DNA of 64,000 nt from Streptomyces cyaneofuscatus (GCF_000718135.1 NZ_JOEM01000036.1:1-64000); one strand, 5' to 3'. Shown: positions 43,589 through 52,446, numbered from the stretch's first letter. Numbers and translations: made by a program. Notes: generated from the sequence alone by a model not told the origin.

Positions 43589-44734
43589 ATGTCCATATCC
43601 ACCCGGGCCGCGTTCCGCGTGGCCACTCTGACCGCGCTCGCCGCCGTCACCGCGAGTCTCGCCACCGCCCCCGGGGCCGCCGCGGCGACCCCGGCCCGCA
43701 CCCCTGACCCCGTGCAGCGGCAATTGGACGCGCTGGTCCGCGACAGCGCCGTGCCAGGTGCCCTCGCCCACGTCGTGAAGGCCGGAGGCAGGGCGCGGCA
43801 CTACACCTCGGGCACCGGCAACCTGGCGACCGGCTCCGCCGTGCCCAGCGACGGCTCCGTACGCATCGGCAGCAACACCAAGGCGTTCACAGCGACGGTC
43901 GTGCTCCAACTAGTCGGCGAGGGTGAGGTCGCCCTCGACGAGCCAGTGGAAACGCATCTTCCGGGCCTCCTGCGCGGCGACGGCATCGACGGCCGGACCA
44001 TCACGATCCGCCAACTCCTCCAGCACACCAGCGGACTCCCCGAATACCTGGACCAGCACGCGGTACTCACCAATCCGCGCCGCTACTACGAACCCAGGGA
44101 ACTCGTCGACCGCGCCCTCGACCACCCGGCCGACTTCGCGCCGGGGGCCAGGTGGTCCTACAGCAACACCAACTACATCGTCGCAGGGCTGCTCGTACAG
44201 AAGGTCACCGGACGCCCGCTGGGCGAGGAGATCAAAAGCCGGATCACCGACAGCGTCGGCCTGAGGCACACCTACCTCCCAGACCCCGGCGACACGACCA
44301 TACGAGGCAGGCATCCACGCGGCTACCACCGGCTCGCCGCCGGCGGCCCCTGGCGCGACTACACTCGGTTGGACCCCTCGTGGGGGTGGGCGGCGGGCGG
44401 CATGATCTCCACCAACAGCGACCTCAACCGCTTCTACCGGGCGCTCTTCTCTGGCCGTCTCCTCGCCCCGGCTCAGCTCGGCGAGATGCGCGCGACGGTC
44501 CCCGTCGACGCCGAGGGAGTTGCCCCCGGCACCCGTTACGGTTTGGGCGTCCAGAGCATCTCGCTGAGTTGCGGTGGCCGATACTGGGGCCACGGCGGTT
44601 CCCTCCCCGGCTTCAGCACGTACGGCGGCGTCACCCGGGATGGTCGGGCGGTGAACGTCACGCTCACCACCCTTCCGAACGGTAGGACCGGTACGCGGGC
44701 GGCTGCCGCCGTGGACACGGCGATGTGCCGCTGA
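43589..44734 (+). CDS. secreted serine hydrolase (beta-lactamase / D-Ala-D-Ala carboxypeptidase class C-like)
   Basis: 381 aa. Signal peptide ALAAVTASLATAPGAAAATP with cleavage near residue 33. Active-site motifs of the class C/PBP4* family: SNTK (S95-K98), the YSN triad in ARWSYSNTNYIVAGLLVQKV, and HGG in WGHGGSLPGFSTYGGVTRDG near the end. EGEVALDEPVETHLPGLL and TIRQLLQHTSGLPEYLDQH are typical family blocks. It likely acts on D-amino-acid peptides outside the membrane. ATG behind gaggga. Probably in the MMPL operon and so under the adjacent two-component system. Confidence 0.88.
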   Translation: MSISTRAAFRVATLTALAAVTASLATAPGAAAATPARTPDPVQRQLDALVRDSAVPGALAHVVKAGGRARHYTSGTGNLATGSAVPSDGSVRIGSNTKAFTATVVLQLVGEGEVALDEPVETHLPGLLRGDGIDGRTITIRQLLQHTSGLPEYLDQHAVLTNPRRYYEPRELVDRALDHPADFAPGARWSYSNTNYIVAGLLVQKVTGRPLGEEIKSRITDSVGLRHTYLPDPGDTTIRGRHPRGYHRLAAGGPWRDYTRLDPSWGWAAGGMISTNSDLNRFYRALFSGRLLAPAQLGEMRATVPVDAEGVAPGTRYGLGVQSISLSCGGRYWGHGGSLPGFSTYGGVTRDGRAVNVTLTTLPNGRTGTRAAAAVDTAMCR

Positions 44735-45457
44735 CAGCGGCCGCTGCGGGATCGGCTCCTTCTGGAGATCCCCATCTCACAGCCTTGGCGGGTGCAGGTA
44801 TACCCGGCAGACGGCTGAGCCACCGTTCACGTCCCAGGTGGTCAGCCCCTCTGCGTCAGCTTGGACCTGGGTGACGATGTAGACCCAGGTCTCGTCCCGC
44901 TGCCAGACGCCGGAAGGGGAAGGTGGACTTTCGCCCACTCCCGCGGAGCGGGCGATGGGCGGGGAGGCCCCGGGGCGGGCGTCCTGCCGGCGGTGGGGAG
45001 GCCTGGCAGGACTGCATCAGGGGGGTCGCCCCGGGGCCCGGTTCTGCGTATACCCGGTTGCAATAGGTCTAGACCTCTATCCGGCCAGAGGCGGCACGCT
45101 GACACGCACGACCACCGCCGCGTGTGCGCCGAGGCCTGCCGCCGGTGCGAGCAGGTGCGCAACGACCTGATCGCCTCCCTGGACTGAACCCCTCCCACCC
45201 ACTGTCGGCTCCCGAGAGACTCCGCGCTTTCCGACGGTGTCGGCCTTTCACCTACTCACCCAGCACGATGACCTGACCAGGATCGGTGGCCGGGTCGTCG
45301 TGCTGTACGGGCTACGGCGTGCCCTGATCGAGTTGCTCTCCCCTGGTCGTCAACCGATCTACCCACCCCGCCCCGTTCGGCTGACTCGCAGCGCGACGAG
45401 TGGATCCCTGGAACGGTATGGGCATTCTTTGGGCGACCGGCCGTGGGAGGGAACAAC
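44735..45457. other. 720-bp stretch with gene remnants
   Basis: No intact gene. On the minus strand, ending at a TGA at 44777-44779, the fragment QRDETWVYIVTQVQADAEGL then TTWDVNGGSAVCRVYLHP looks like a real protein end. On the plus strand, ending at a TGA at 45185-45187, CAEACRRCEQVRNDLIASL resembles the C-terminus of four-helix copper-binding proteins (CxxxCxxC spacing), though one expected cysteine is replaced. The last 60 bases lead into the Rieske gene. Confidence 0.4.
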
Positions 45458-46504
45458 GTGGGAACTGCACGCGAGTACGGGCGCGCCATCACGGAGGGTC
45501 CGACACCTGCTGATGCCGCGGGGGCGACGGCTCTGCCGTATCCGAGCGGCTGGGCGGCCCTAGCCTTCTCCGATGAGTTACGGCCCGGCAGCGTGCTGAC
45601 TCGGCCGTTGGCGGGGAGCGACGTCGTGCTCTACAGGCTCGGCTCAGGTTCCCTACGCGCCGTACGGCCCTACTGCCCGCACCTCGGGGCCCACCTGGGC
45701 CTGGCGAAGGTCGACGGCGACGATCTCGTCTGCCCGTTCCACGCCTTCGCCTTCGGCCCCGACGGCGCCTGTGTGCGCACCGGGTACGGCACACCGCCGC
45801 CGCGCTCCACCCTCACCCGGCTGCCTGTGCACGAGGCCAACGGCGCGGTCTTCGTCTGGAGGCACTACGACGGCCGGGAGCCGGACTGGGAGATCCCCCT
45901 CTGGCACGAGATCGGTAGCCGTCCCGCGCGCACGGCTGCCTGGGAGATGGCCGGAAACGTTCAGGAGGTCATCGAGAACTCCGTCGACCTGGGGCACTTC
46001 GCCACCCTGCACGGCTGGGCCAGGGCGGAGATCGGTGGACCCGTCCTCTACGACGGCGCCACCTTCCACGTGTCCATGCGAGCCCACGAAACCGCCCCGC
46101 TGATCGGCGACTTCACCGTCGATGTGGAGGTGGACGGCTATGGACTGGGCTGCCTGCACGCTGACGTCCATACGCCGCGCTTCGGGCTTCGAATGTGCAC
46201 GATGGTGATGCCGACCCCGATCGCACCCAACCGAATGCAGTTCAGGCAGTTGAACCGCATCGCCTTTGCCGAGCCCGGCAGGCTGCCGAAGCCGCTCGCT
46301 CGAGCGGTCAGCCGTACCGCGGGCCGCCTTCTGAACCGCGCCGTCTTCAGGTCCAGCTGCGAGTTCACCGCCGCGGACTTCCCGATCTGGCACACCAAGC
46401 AGTACCAGCAGCCGCCCCGACTGGCCCCCGGGGACGGACCCATCGGTCCGTTCCGCCGCTGGGCGCAGCGGTTCTACCCGCAGCCGGCCGACGGCCCCCG
46501 ATAG
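45458..46504 (+). CDS. Rieske non-heme iron oxygenase
   Basis: 348 aa. The Rieske [2Fe-2S] site is C73-P-H75 and C92-P-F-H95 (RPYCPHLGAHLG ... LVCPFHAFAF). The mononuclear iron site lies in NVQEVIENSVDLGHFATLHG with N174, D177, H180 and H185. The layout resembles KshA/Neverland-like (cholesterol 7-desaturase) oxygenases acting on steroid-like or hydrophobic substrates, rather than aromatic-ring dioxygenase alpha subunits with a beta partner. No ferredoxin or reductase gene is adjacent. GTG at 45458 with gggaggg ahead; an upstream in-frame GTG at 45443 is less likely. Confidence 0.87.
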   Translation: MGTAREYGRAITEGPTPADAAGATALPYPSGWAALAFSDELRPGSVLTRPLAGSDVVLYRLGSGSLRAVRPYCPHLGAHLGLAKVDGDDLVCPFHAFAFGPDGACVRTGYGTPPPRSTLTRLPVHEANGAVFVWRHYDGREPDWEIPLWHEIGSRPARTAAWEMAGNVQEVIENSVDLGHFATLHGWARAEIGGPVLYDGATFHVSMRAHETAPLIGDFTVDVEVDGYGLGCLHADVHTPRFGLRMCTMVMPTPIAPNRMQFRQLNRIAFAEPGRLPKPLARAVSRTAGRLLNRAVFRSSCEFTAADFPIWHTKQYQQPPRLAPGDGPIGPFRRWAQRFYPQPADGPR

Positions 46505-46606
46505 AACACCTTCACCACGACACCCGGTAGTACGGAGAAGGCAGCAGGACACGCCCGCGCCCGCGTGCCGCGCATGGGCGAACGGCACACAGGGTGGTGG
46601 TGCTGG

Positions 46607-46864
46607 TCAGTGGCCGGGGGCCACCATGCTGCCGGCGTGGTCGACGTCGTTGCCGTTGGAGCAGTTGTTCTCGTGGTTCCCGCTCCAGTCGTTCAGAGCG
46701 GGAACCACGGCGAGTTCCTGAATGCATACGTCGGCGGCGGTGAAGTTCCAGTTGTTCGCCGCGTTGACGCCGCTGCCGAAGTTGCTGTCGTTGTCGGCGA
46801 GGGCGGGCGTGGCGGAACAGAGAGCCGCGGTGGCCAGCAGGCCGCAGGTGATGATCTTTCGCAT
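46607..46864 (-). CDS. small secreted protein
   Basis: 85 aa. Signal peptide MRKIITCGLLATAALCSATP with cleavage near ALA-DN (residue 24). The mature part is short and Asn-rich: NDSNFGSGVNAANNWNFTAA, DVCIQELAVVPALNDWSGNH, with two cysteines (DVC.. and NNC) likely to form a disulfide. It resembles small secreted Streptomyces proteins of the rodlin/chaplin-associated size class, but no family match is certain. ATG at 46864; weak ribosome site. Confidence 0.6.
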   Translation of the reverse strand: MRKIITCGLLATAALCSATPALADNDSNFGSGVNAANNWNFTAADVCIQELAVVPALNDWSGNHENNCSNGNDVDHAGSMVAPGH

Positions 46865-47071
46865 GGCCGGTGAACGCGTCCACACCCCGGCAGGTCACGT
46901 CGCGCTCCACCGAACGGGCCGACGAGCAACGCCTGCCCTCGGGAGCTTTCCTGGAGCTCGGGTCGGCTGGACGGAACCGCGGCTGCCGCTTCCGCAGGCA
47001 GACGGAGCCTCCACAGAGGGCCTCCCCTGGGCCTTCTGCGCTTGTTGGAGGACAGATAACCCTCCTAAGGG

Positions 47072-47330
47072 TTACGTCACGTCGACGTAGTCTGCCGCGG
47101 AAGCGACCGCCGGGGTGGTGGGCGTGCCTGTGAAGGAGTAGCGGAAGCAGCCGTCCGCCGTGGCCTTCGTCGTCGCCCTCAGGTTGCCCTTGCTGTCCGT
47201 CGTAACGGTCTTGAGGGTCGTGTAGGTGCTGTCGCCCTTCTTCTTGAACTGGAGCTTCACCGGCTGCTTGGTGTAGCCCCCGTATTACTTGGCACAGTTC
47301 TGGCCCGCAGGCACGTAGATCCGCCCCGCC
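47072..47330 (-). pseudogene. secreted Ig-like/adhesin-domain protein fragment
   Basis: C-terminal piece PVKLQFKKKGDSTYTTLKTV, TTDSKGNLRATTKATADGCF, RYSFTGTPTTPAVASAADYV, the pattern of repeated beta-sandwich domains in Streptomyces secreted proteins. Just upstream, an in-frame TAA interrupts CAK*YGGYTKQ, and sequence before it no longer reads as protein. Hence a 5'-lost remnant. Confidence 0.55.
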
Positions 47331-47582
47331 CCTGAACCACAGCGTCCAAGAGGGCAGGGGCAGGCCCCGGTCAGCGAGCACCTGGCCCCCTGCTCCGGCG
47401 CGGTGACCGCCTCGGCGGTCCGAGACACCCAGCGTGATTCCGCCCGGCGCCCAGTGCACGGTACCCATCGGCCTGCTCATCCTCATCAAGGGCGGCGCCT
47501 TCGGCCTTTAACCCCGCCACGTGCTGGTCGCCTCGGAGCGGTTCCACGACGCCTTCCAACTCCCCGTCCCGGTGGTCCTTCC

Positions 47583-47969
47583 AAGTGTTGGAGCTGGCTC
47601 TCGTACTTAGACGAGGTCGAGGTCACCGACGCCAGGAAGCTCGACATCAACCACATGGTCCCCCTGGCCGAGGCCTGGAACAGCGGCGCCCACACCTGGA
47701 TGCCCGAGCGCCGAGAGGCCTACGCCAAGGACCTCGGGTCCGAGCGGTCCCTGGCCGCGGTCACCGCGAAAACCAACAGGACCAAGGCCGACAAGGACCC
47801 GACTGCGTGGGTGCCGCCCGCCGGATCCGCCCGCTGCATCTACCTCGAAGACTGGGCCGCAACCAAGCCACACTGGGGCCTGAGCGCGGACGACGCCGAG
47901 CGGGCCGCGCTCCTCGAACTCGCCGCCCCGTGCGAGGACTCCGTCGTCGCGTACGAGGCTGCGCCGTAG
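47583..47969 (+). pseudogene. HNH endonuclease, 5'-truncated
   Basis: The plus-strand reading WSWLSYLDEVEVTDARKLDI then NHMVPLAEAWNSGAHTWMPE, REAYAKDLGSERSLAAVTAK, NRTKADKDPTAWVPPAG matches the C-terminal half of small secreted HNH nucleases (the D-I-N/D-H-M-V-P-L-A-E-A-W motif). The signal peptide and first ~80 residues expected for the family are missing; unrelated sequence precedes 47583 in this frame. The HNH core itself looks intact. Confidence 0.6.
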
Positions 47970-47987
47970 CCGACGGGCGGTGGGGAT

Positions 47988-48419
47988 CTACGCGGCGGCG
48001 GGCCAGAGTTGCGCCAAGTAACGCTCCACCCCCTCGGGGACCTCAACGGGGGCCCGGCGGGCGACATCCGCCCGCCCCGCACACGAGACCCACACTTTCC
48101 ACCGTCGGTCCGCGAAGCCCAGGTCGAGACGGGCATCCCCCGCCGCGGCCTCCACCGATAGCACACCGGTCAAGGCGTAAATCTCAGCCTCGTCCCGCGC
48201 TTCCCACGGCTCGCTGTCATCGGCGGGCGGCTCGCCCGTCCACACCTGCCAGGCCAGCACGGCCGTGTGGGTGTGGCCTGCGCTACCGAAGTCCAGGCGC
48301 CGCTCAAACAGGTCAGCAGCGGCAACGCCTCGTCTCCCACTTCCCGTTCTTCGGCCAATACCGCCGCGGTCCCACAGCGAGGCCGCACGTATCGGCCACC
48401 ATGCACTCCCCCTGGTCAC
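47988..48419 (-). CDS. hypothetical protein, start uncertain
   Basis: Coherent protein sequence of about 115 residues: DLFERRLDFGSAGHTHTAVL, AWQVWTGEPPADDSEPWEAR, DEAEIYALTGVLSVEAAAGD, ARLDLGFADRRWKVWVSCAG, ending YLAQLWPAAA. The stretch before DLFERR (WPIRAASLWDRGGIGRRTG) looks non-native, so the true N-terminus may be lost or frameshifted. Acidic; no signal peptide. Family unknown. Confidence 0.5.
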   Translation of the reverse strand: MTRGSAWWPIRAASLWDRGGIGRRTGSGRRGVAAADLFERRLDFGSAGHTHTAVLAWQVWTGEPPADDSEPWEARDEAEIYALTGVLSVEAAAGDARLDLGFADRRWKVWVSCAGRADVARRAPVEVPEGVERYLAQLWPAAA

Positions 48420-48628
48420 CCTTCCTGTCCCTCTTGCATCCCCGGCCTACGTCGAGGGCGAACTCGGCGAGCACACTAAACAACCCGAACACGGCCGGAC
48501 CTTCGGGCAGCAGCAAACCCACGCCACCGGTGCACAACCGGTGAAGACGTACGGAGGCGAGCGACAGCACCGCAGCCGTCCTGCAAGTCTGTGCGCTAAC
48601 ACATTGCCGGCTGAAGGACATCACCACC

Positions 48629-48943
48629 ATGCGCATGACCCGCCTCAGAACCATCGCTCTGGCCGCCACGCTCAGCTGCGCCGGTATCCTCACCGTCGGC
48701 CCCGCAGCCAGCGCTTCCGCGCAGCTGGGATGCCAGTACAAAGTCCTGTGGCCGACCGCAGGCGTGTACGAGAACCCGAACCCCAACAGCGTGGTCGTCA
48801 AGACCAAGCACGCCGGTGACATAGTCGGCGCCTCGACCTGCGAAGGCGCCGCCTACAACGAGTACGGTTACGTTCTCGTCACCACCGACGCGGCAGCCGA
48901 CGGCCGAGGCTGGATACGCGACCAAGCCGTCGTGCAGATCTGA
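48629..48943 (+). CDS. small secreted SH3-like protein
   Basis: 104 aa. Signal peptide MRMTRLRTIALAATLSCAGI...LTVGPAASASA, cleavage near residue 31. The mature ~70 residues QLGCQYKVLWPTAGVYENPN, VKTKHAGDIVGASTCEGAAY, YGYVLVTTDAAADGRGWIRD form a bacterial SH3-like barrel with a probable disulfide (C..C). Such proteins bind wall peptides or act as small exported modulators. The ATG at 48629 has gaaggac ten bases ahead; an ATG at 48635 is also possible. Confidence 0.72.
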   Translation: MRMTRLRTIALAATLSCAGILTVGPAASASAQLGCQYKVLWPTAGVYENPNPNSVVVKTKHAGDIVGASTCEGAAYNEYGYVLVTTDAAADGRGWIRDQAVVQI

Positions 48944-49779
48944 CGCTCCCGCACTACTCCAGGCCGGGCCCGTTCACACCTCAGGCCCCCCCTCCACAAC
49001 GAGGCGCTCCAGCGAACGCCATGCGTCCGGTCGGAACGTCGTTCGGGCACATCCCCCCCGGGGGGCGAGAAACAGCGGACGCCCCTTTGCCTCGCCCCCG
49101 ATCATCCCCTCTTGAGCGGAGAGCACCGGCAAGGGCTGCCGCGGCGCGCGGACGTCCGCGGCTCACCTTCGCTCGAGCGAAGGTGAGCCAGAGTGCCAGG
49201 CAAGGCGCAGCAGGAGTGGGCCGGTGCCCTCCGAGCTAGCGCAGGTATGGGTGGGGCGGCGAAGACATAGGCCCTGATCTGTTCGCGGCGGATTGTGCCC
49301 TCGCTGTCCGGACGGATCCCCCGCATGTATCAGCGGCAGACGGGGGAAACCAGGTGGCTGATCTCCGCGTCAAAAGCCACGGTCTGAACCCGCCCGGCGA
49401 GCTCGGGCACGACCGCCACCAGGATGGTGTCCTAGTCGGCGAGGACCCTGCCGCCCACGGCCGGGGCGGCCATGCCGCGCTCGGTCATCATCATGCCGAT
49501 CGCACTGCCCGGCCCGAGTGGCTCACGGCCGTCGCGACGTACGACGGTGGTGGCACGTCGCTGGTGAGATGACAGCCAGGCCGTCGATGGCGCTCCATAG
49601 CTCGACAAGTGCGGAAGACTCTACCGATCGTTCTGGAAGAAGTCGCGGAGCTCGTCACTGCAGTCCTCCGCGCCGTGTTGTTGCCGCGAGAACGTAAGCC
49701 GACAACCACCCGGCCGCGGTGCTCGAGGCCGGCGGCGGGAGGAACTGTCCTTGAGACCGGCCAGAGCCGCGTGTAGCTG
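48944..49779. other. 830-bp gene-free stretch with palindromes and decayed sequence
   Basis: Contains the 14-bp and 30-bp perfect palindromes (49147-49189). A minus-strand fragment around 49320-49500 reads GMMMTERGMAAPAVGGRVLA and, after a stop, DTILVAVVPELAGRVQTVAF; the family is unrecognised. No intact gene was found. Confidence 0.45.
49147..49189. repeat. two abutting perfect palindromes (14 and 30 bp)
   Basis: 49147-49160 is cgcggacgtccgcg. Sharing its last g, 49160-49189 is ggctcaccttcgctc followed by its exact reverse complement gagcgaaggtgagcc, with no spacer. Both are fully self-complementary. Function unknown; candidates are a terminator, an operator or the scar of an inverted duplication. 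Confidence 0.85.
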
Positions 49780-49970
49780 TCCGTTTCAGGCAGAGGCAGA
49801 AGCCTCCCACCTCCAGGGAGATGAAGGCGGCGGGGATGTGGTGCATGACGGCGCAGGAGCGGGTGATGTCCATGGCGAGGGTGCACTTGTCCATGCCCGG
49901 GGCGTGCTGCGACGGCGATCATCTGGCCGGGCTGGAGGCCGTTGGTCAAGGAGACGAGGGCGATGAAGCG
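49780..49970 (-). pseudogene. DnaB replicative helicase fragment
   Basis: The minus strand reads RFIALVSLTNGLQPGQMIAV then AARPG. After a frameshift it continues as MDITRSCAVMHHIPAAFISLEV. This corresponds to the DnaB segment ...LTNGLHPGQMIVVAARPxxGKST...FISLEM around the Walker A motif, but the lysine of GKS is lost (GMDKC). The sequence breaks down on both sides. A functional dnaB must lie elsewhere; this is a decayed extra copy, perhaps from a plasmid or phage. Confidence 0.6.
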
Positions 49971-50126
49971 GCTGCTGTCGCCGCCAACTGGACGGCCGGA
50001 TCGCCGCAGAGGACCCCGTACCCGCTCCGTAGCGGGCGTCAGAGGGGCCGAAACTTGGCTACCAGGAGGAGGCGCGCTTCGGCAGACTGCCGACCCTGAG
50101 ACTTGACTTTGACCTTAAGGATCGCC

Positions 50127-50477
50127 GTGCGTCGCCCTGTTCTCGTATGCGTAGCGCTGCTCGCCCTCACCGGATGCTCCTCCAACAGCGATAGTGGAAT
50201 TGGGGGAGTCGCCGGGACGTGGGAACTTCAGGACCCTGATGAACCGGATGAAACGGAAATTATCAAGATCCACAGCGACGGGAAGACCGACGTCAAAGCC
50301 GGTGGATTCCGCTGCAACGGCACCACAGAAAGACAGGGCAGCGAGTACCGCATAGAACTTGACTGCCCCCTCACCGAAGTGGTCATGACCTTTACGGTCA
50401 TCGGCGACGGCAAGACCGCCGAGAGCGTCACTGAACCGGACAACGAAACCGACACCTGGAAGCGAACCGGCAGCTGA
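50127..50477 (+). CDS. small lipoprotein
   Basis: 116 aa from GTG at 50127, with aaggat eight bases ahead. VRRPVLVCVALLALTGCSSN gives a lipobox LTGC with cysteine at 17. The mature domain GTWELQDPDEPDETEIIKIH, SDGKTDVKAGGFRCNGTTER, YRIELDCPLTEVVMTFTVIG looks like a small beta-barrel (lipocalin-like sheet) with two cysteines. An upstream TTG at 50103 would give a longer leader. Function unknown. Confidence 0.7.
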   Translation: MRRPVLVCVALLALTGCSSNSDSGIGGVAGTWELQDPDEPDETEIIKIHSDGKTDVKAGGFRCNGTTERQGSEYRIELDCPLTEVVMTFTVIGDGKTAESVTEPDNETDTWKRTGS

Positions 50478-50841
50478 CCTCCCGCACCACGAAGTTCCCG
50501 ACCACCGCCGCGTAATCGGGAGCTTCAGCGGTGTCGGCTACCCGGCCTCGGGCAGCCGCTGCTGATCGATGCGCAGCGCCGTGACTCCACCGAGCTTCCC
50601 GTGCGGGTAACGCAGCCCTTGCATCGTGACCCGGATCTGCGGCCGGCCCGGCGTCGATTCGCCAGTCTCGGCATTCCATCCCCCTCGCCCCTGCGTCCCA
50701 CCCCTTCACGTCCTTGCACGTCAGCGGGGGTGGGATGGTTCCGGGACGGCTGGTGGGCGCGTGATCGTTGCAGCCGGCGGGCGCCGGCTGCACGCTGGTG
50801 GAGCACTGACCGAAGAGCGACCCGACGGGGGATCCATCACC
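50478..50841. other. 360-bp intergenic region with hairpin
   Basis: No gene is supported. Near its right end, 50769-50792 forms a hairpin with perfect 10-bp arms tgcagccggc / gccggctgca around a four-base loop, 50 bp before the next start codon. That position suits an operator or attenuator of the following gene. Confidence 0.45.
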
Positions 50842-51447
50842 ATGAACAAGCTCCGCACCGCACTCGCCGCCGCAGCTGCTGCCGCACTGGGCCTCGCGGC
50901 CCTCGCCACGGCCCCGGCGCAGGCCGCTGCACAGCCCGCCTTCCTCGCCGCCTCCCAGATGCCGTCGTCGTCGACGCCGTGGACCGCCACGCAGGTCTTC
51001 ACCGGCGTCCCGGAGAACGGCGGTGTCCTCTGTGCCCCGTACAAGATCCCGGCGCAGAACACCCGCTACCGCGAGTTCAGCACCGAGCTCGACACCAACG
51101 GCGTCCAGGTGACCACCGTCGCCCGTACCGAGGCCGACGCCGTGAAGCTGGTCGACATCCTCCGCGGGGCCCTCGCCGGCTGCGGCCCCCTGCTGGAGCA
51201 GCAGAACCCGGGCCTGCAAGCCGTCAGCGCCTCCCACGGCAAGCTCGCCGTCGAGGAGGGCGCCTGGGTCTACAGCCTGGACACCGCCGACCCGCAGATC
51301 GGCATCTCCGACATCCACCTGTTCTCCGTCGGCCGCGACGGCCGCACCGTCACCCTCGTCCGCTGGGGCCAGATCGGCGACCTCGAGGACGCCCCGCTGA
51401 CCACCTTCCGCACCACGACGAAGACCGCCGTCAACAAGCTCCACTGA
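50842..51447 (+). CDS. secreted protein, unknown function
   Basis: 201 aa. Signal peptide MNKLRTALAAAAAAALGLAA...LATAPAQAAA, cleavage near residue 30. The mature part: FLAASQMPSSSTPWTATQVF, GVLCAPYKIPAQNTRYREFS, TTVARTEADAVKLVDILRGA, ISDIHLFSVGRDGRTVTLVR, WGQIGDLEDAPLTTFRTTTK. This resembles PknH-type/sensor-like extracellular domains that bind small ligands, with two cysteines (LCA, AGCG) able to pair. ATG at 50842. No neighbours on the same strand suggest an operon. Confidence 0.72.
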   Translation: MNKLRTALAAAAAAALGLAALATAPAQAAAQPAFLAASQMPSSSTPWTATQVFTGVPENGGVLCAPYKIPAQNTRYREFSTELDTNGVQVTTVARTEADAVKLVDILRGALAGCGPLLEQQNPGLQAVSASHGKLAVEEGAWVYSLDTADPQIGISDIHLFSVGRDGRTVTLVRWGQIGDLEDAPLTTFRTTTKTAVNKLH

Positions 51448-51543
51448 CCCGGAAGCTTCCCCGAGAGCTGACCACAGCTCGACAGCCGCGCGACCGGAAC
51501 CAGGCGCGCCACTGCCGAGCCCACCCGCCCCGCCGGCAGCGAC

Positions 51544-51750
51544 CACCTCCGCAAGGAACGCCGGTTTCGGCACGCTGGGCGGAAGTCGCTGCCGGAGCGG
51601 CAGGTGCTGTGGGGCAACCTCTTTGTGCCGCACAGCGGCATCCAGTGGGAGTATCTGCCGCAGGAGTTGGGCTTCGGGTCGGGTCGGGTATGACGTGCTG
51701 GCGGAGGTTGCGGGACTGGAACGAGGCCGGTGTCTGGCAGCAGCTGCTCG
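51544..51750 (+). pseudogene. IS5-family transposase N-terminal remnant
   Basis: RKERRFRHAGRKSLPERQVL, then SGIQWEYLPQELGFGSG. After a frameshift comes GMTCWRRLRDWNEAGVWQQL. This is the N-terminal block of IS5-group transposases (GIQWEYLPQELGFGSGMTCWRRL). The frameshift comes from a tandem tcggg duplication near 51675-51688. Homology ends at ~51750, where the frame runs into unrelated coding-like sequence ending at 51899. Confidence 0.75.
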
Positions 51751-51939
51751 GGGGCGGGCGCGCCGAGGCCTTCGTTCGCTGGGTGAGGGACCCTGATCCG
51801 CTGGTGCGGCGGCCCGCAGTCAAGGGCTTGGGCATTTTCCTCGACGACGGCGTACGCACGGTGGAAATAGACGAATCTTTTACGGAGAGTGCCGAGTAGC
51901 TGGGAATTCGATTCGCGGGTCGAGCACTTCGAACCTAAG

Positions 51940-52089
51940 GGCTGTCCCGTAACTCGACGCAGAGGTCAGCGGGACGCCGCCGCAGGATCACCTTGTCCGG
52001 TTCTGGGCCGACTCGCGGCCTCCATAGGATCCCGGTCAAGCAGGTTGAACCGGACACCCGCAAGTGGTCTTCGGAGTCACGGGACAGCC
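51940..52089. mobile_element. 150-bp MITE-like element
   Basis: Terminal inverted repeats 51940-51955 (ggctgtcccgtaactc) and 52074-52089 (gagtcacgggacagcc) match at 15 of 16 positions. A second inverted repeat, tgtccggttc (51994-52003) / gaaccggaca (52047-52056), lies inside, so the whole element can fold. It encodes nothing. The ggctgtcccgt end sequence is of the kind seen at Streptomyces IS5-type elements. No clear target duplication was found. Confidence 0.6.
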
Positions 52090-52446
52090 TTTGGCCGCAC
52101 CACCCGTCTCTGTCATCGAGTTCCTCGAACGCACCATTGCGGATGGTGCGCGCGCATTCGGTTCCCGGGGAGGGGGAGTTCCATGTCTGGTTCGCGGGGG
52201 TAACCGACGGCGGTGGCGGTGGGCATGTAGGTCATCAGGCTGGTGACGGTGGCGGAGGAGGGGCGGGGGCGCTCTGGCGGGAGAGGTGGTGCAGGACGCG
52301 GAGTATCGTGCAAGGCGGGGGCGGTGTCGAGGCGTTCGCCGTGATTGGGGACGCCTCCATCTGCGTCCGAGTCGAGTGCGTGTGTCATGAGGTGTGGTCA
52401 GGAACCGCTTCACGCGGTCTTGTTCGACCGCGTGGTGCGGTCTTGT
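52090..52446. other. 360-bp stretch without recognised gene
   Basis: A minus-strand frame (52113-52388) reads SLMTYMPTATAVGYPREPDM but lacks a start context and family. A short hairpin gcaccat/atggtgc lies at 52131-52149. Otherwise nothing. Confidence 0.4.

Noticed and set aside
51940..52089. Intrinsic terminator
   Set aside because: The inverted repeats are 118 bp apart with internal structure, and no gene ends immediately upstream; a mobile-element reading fits better.
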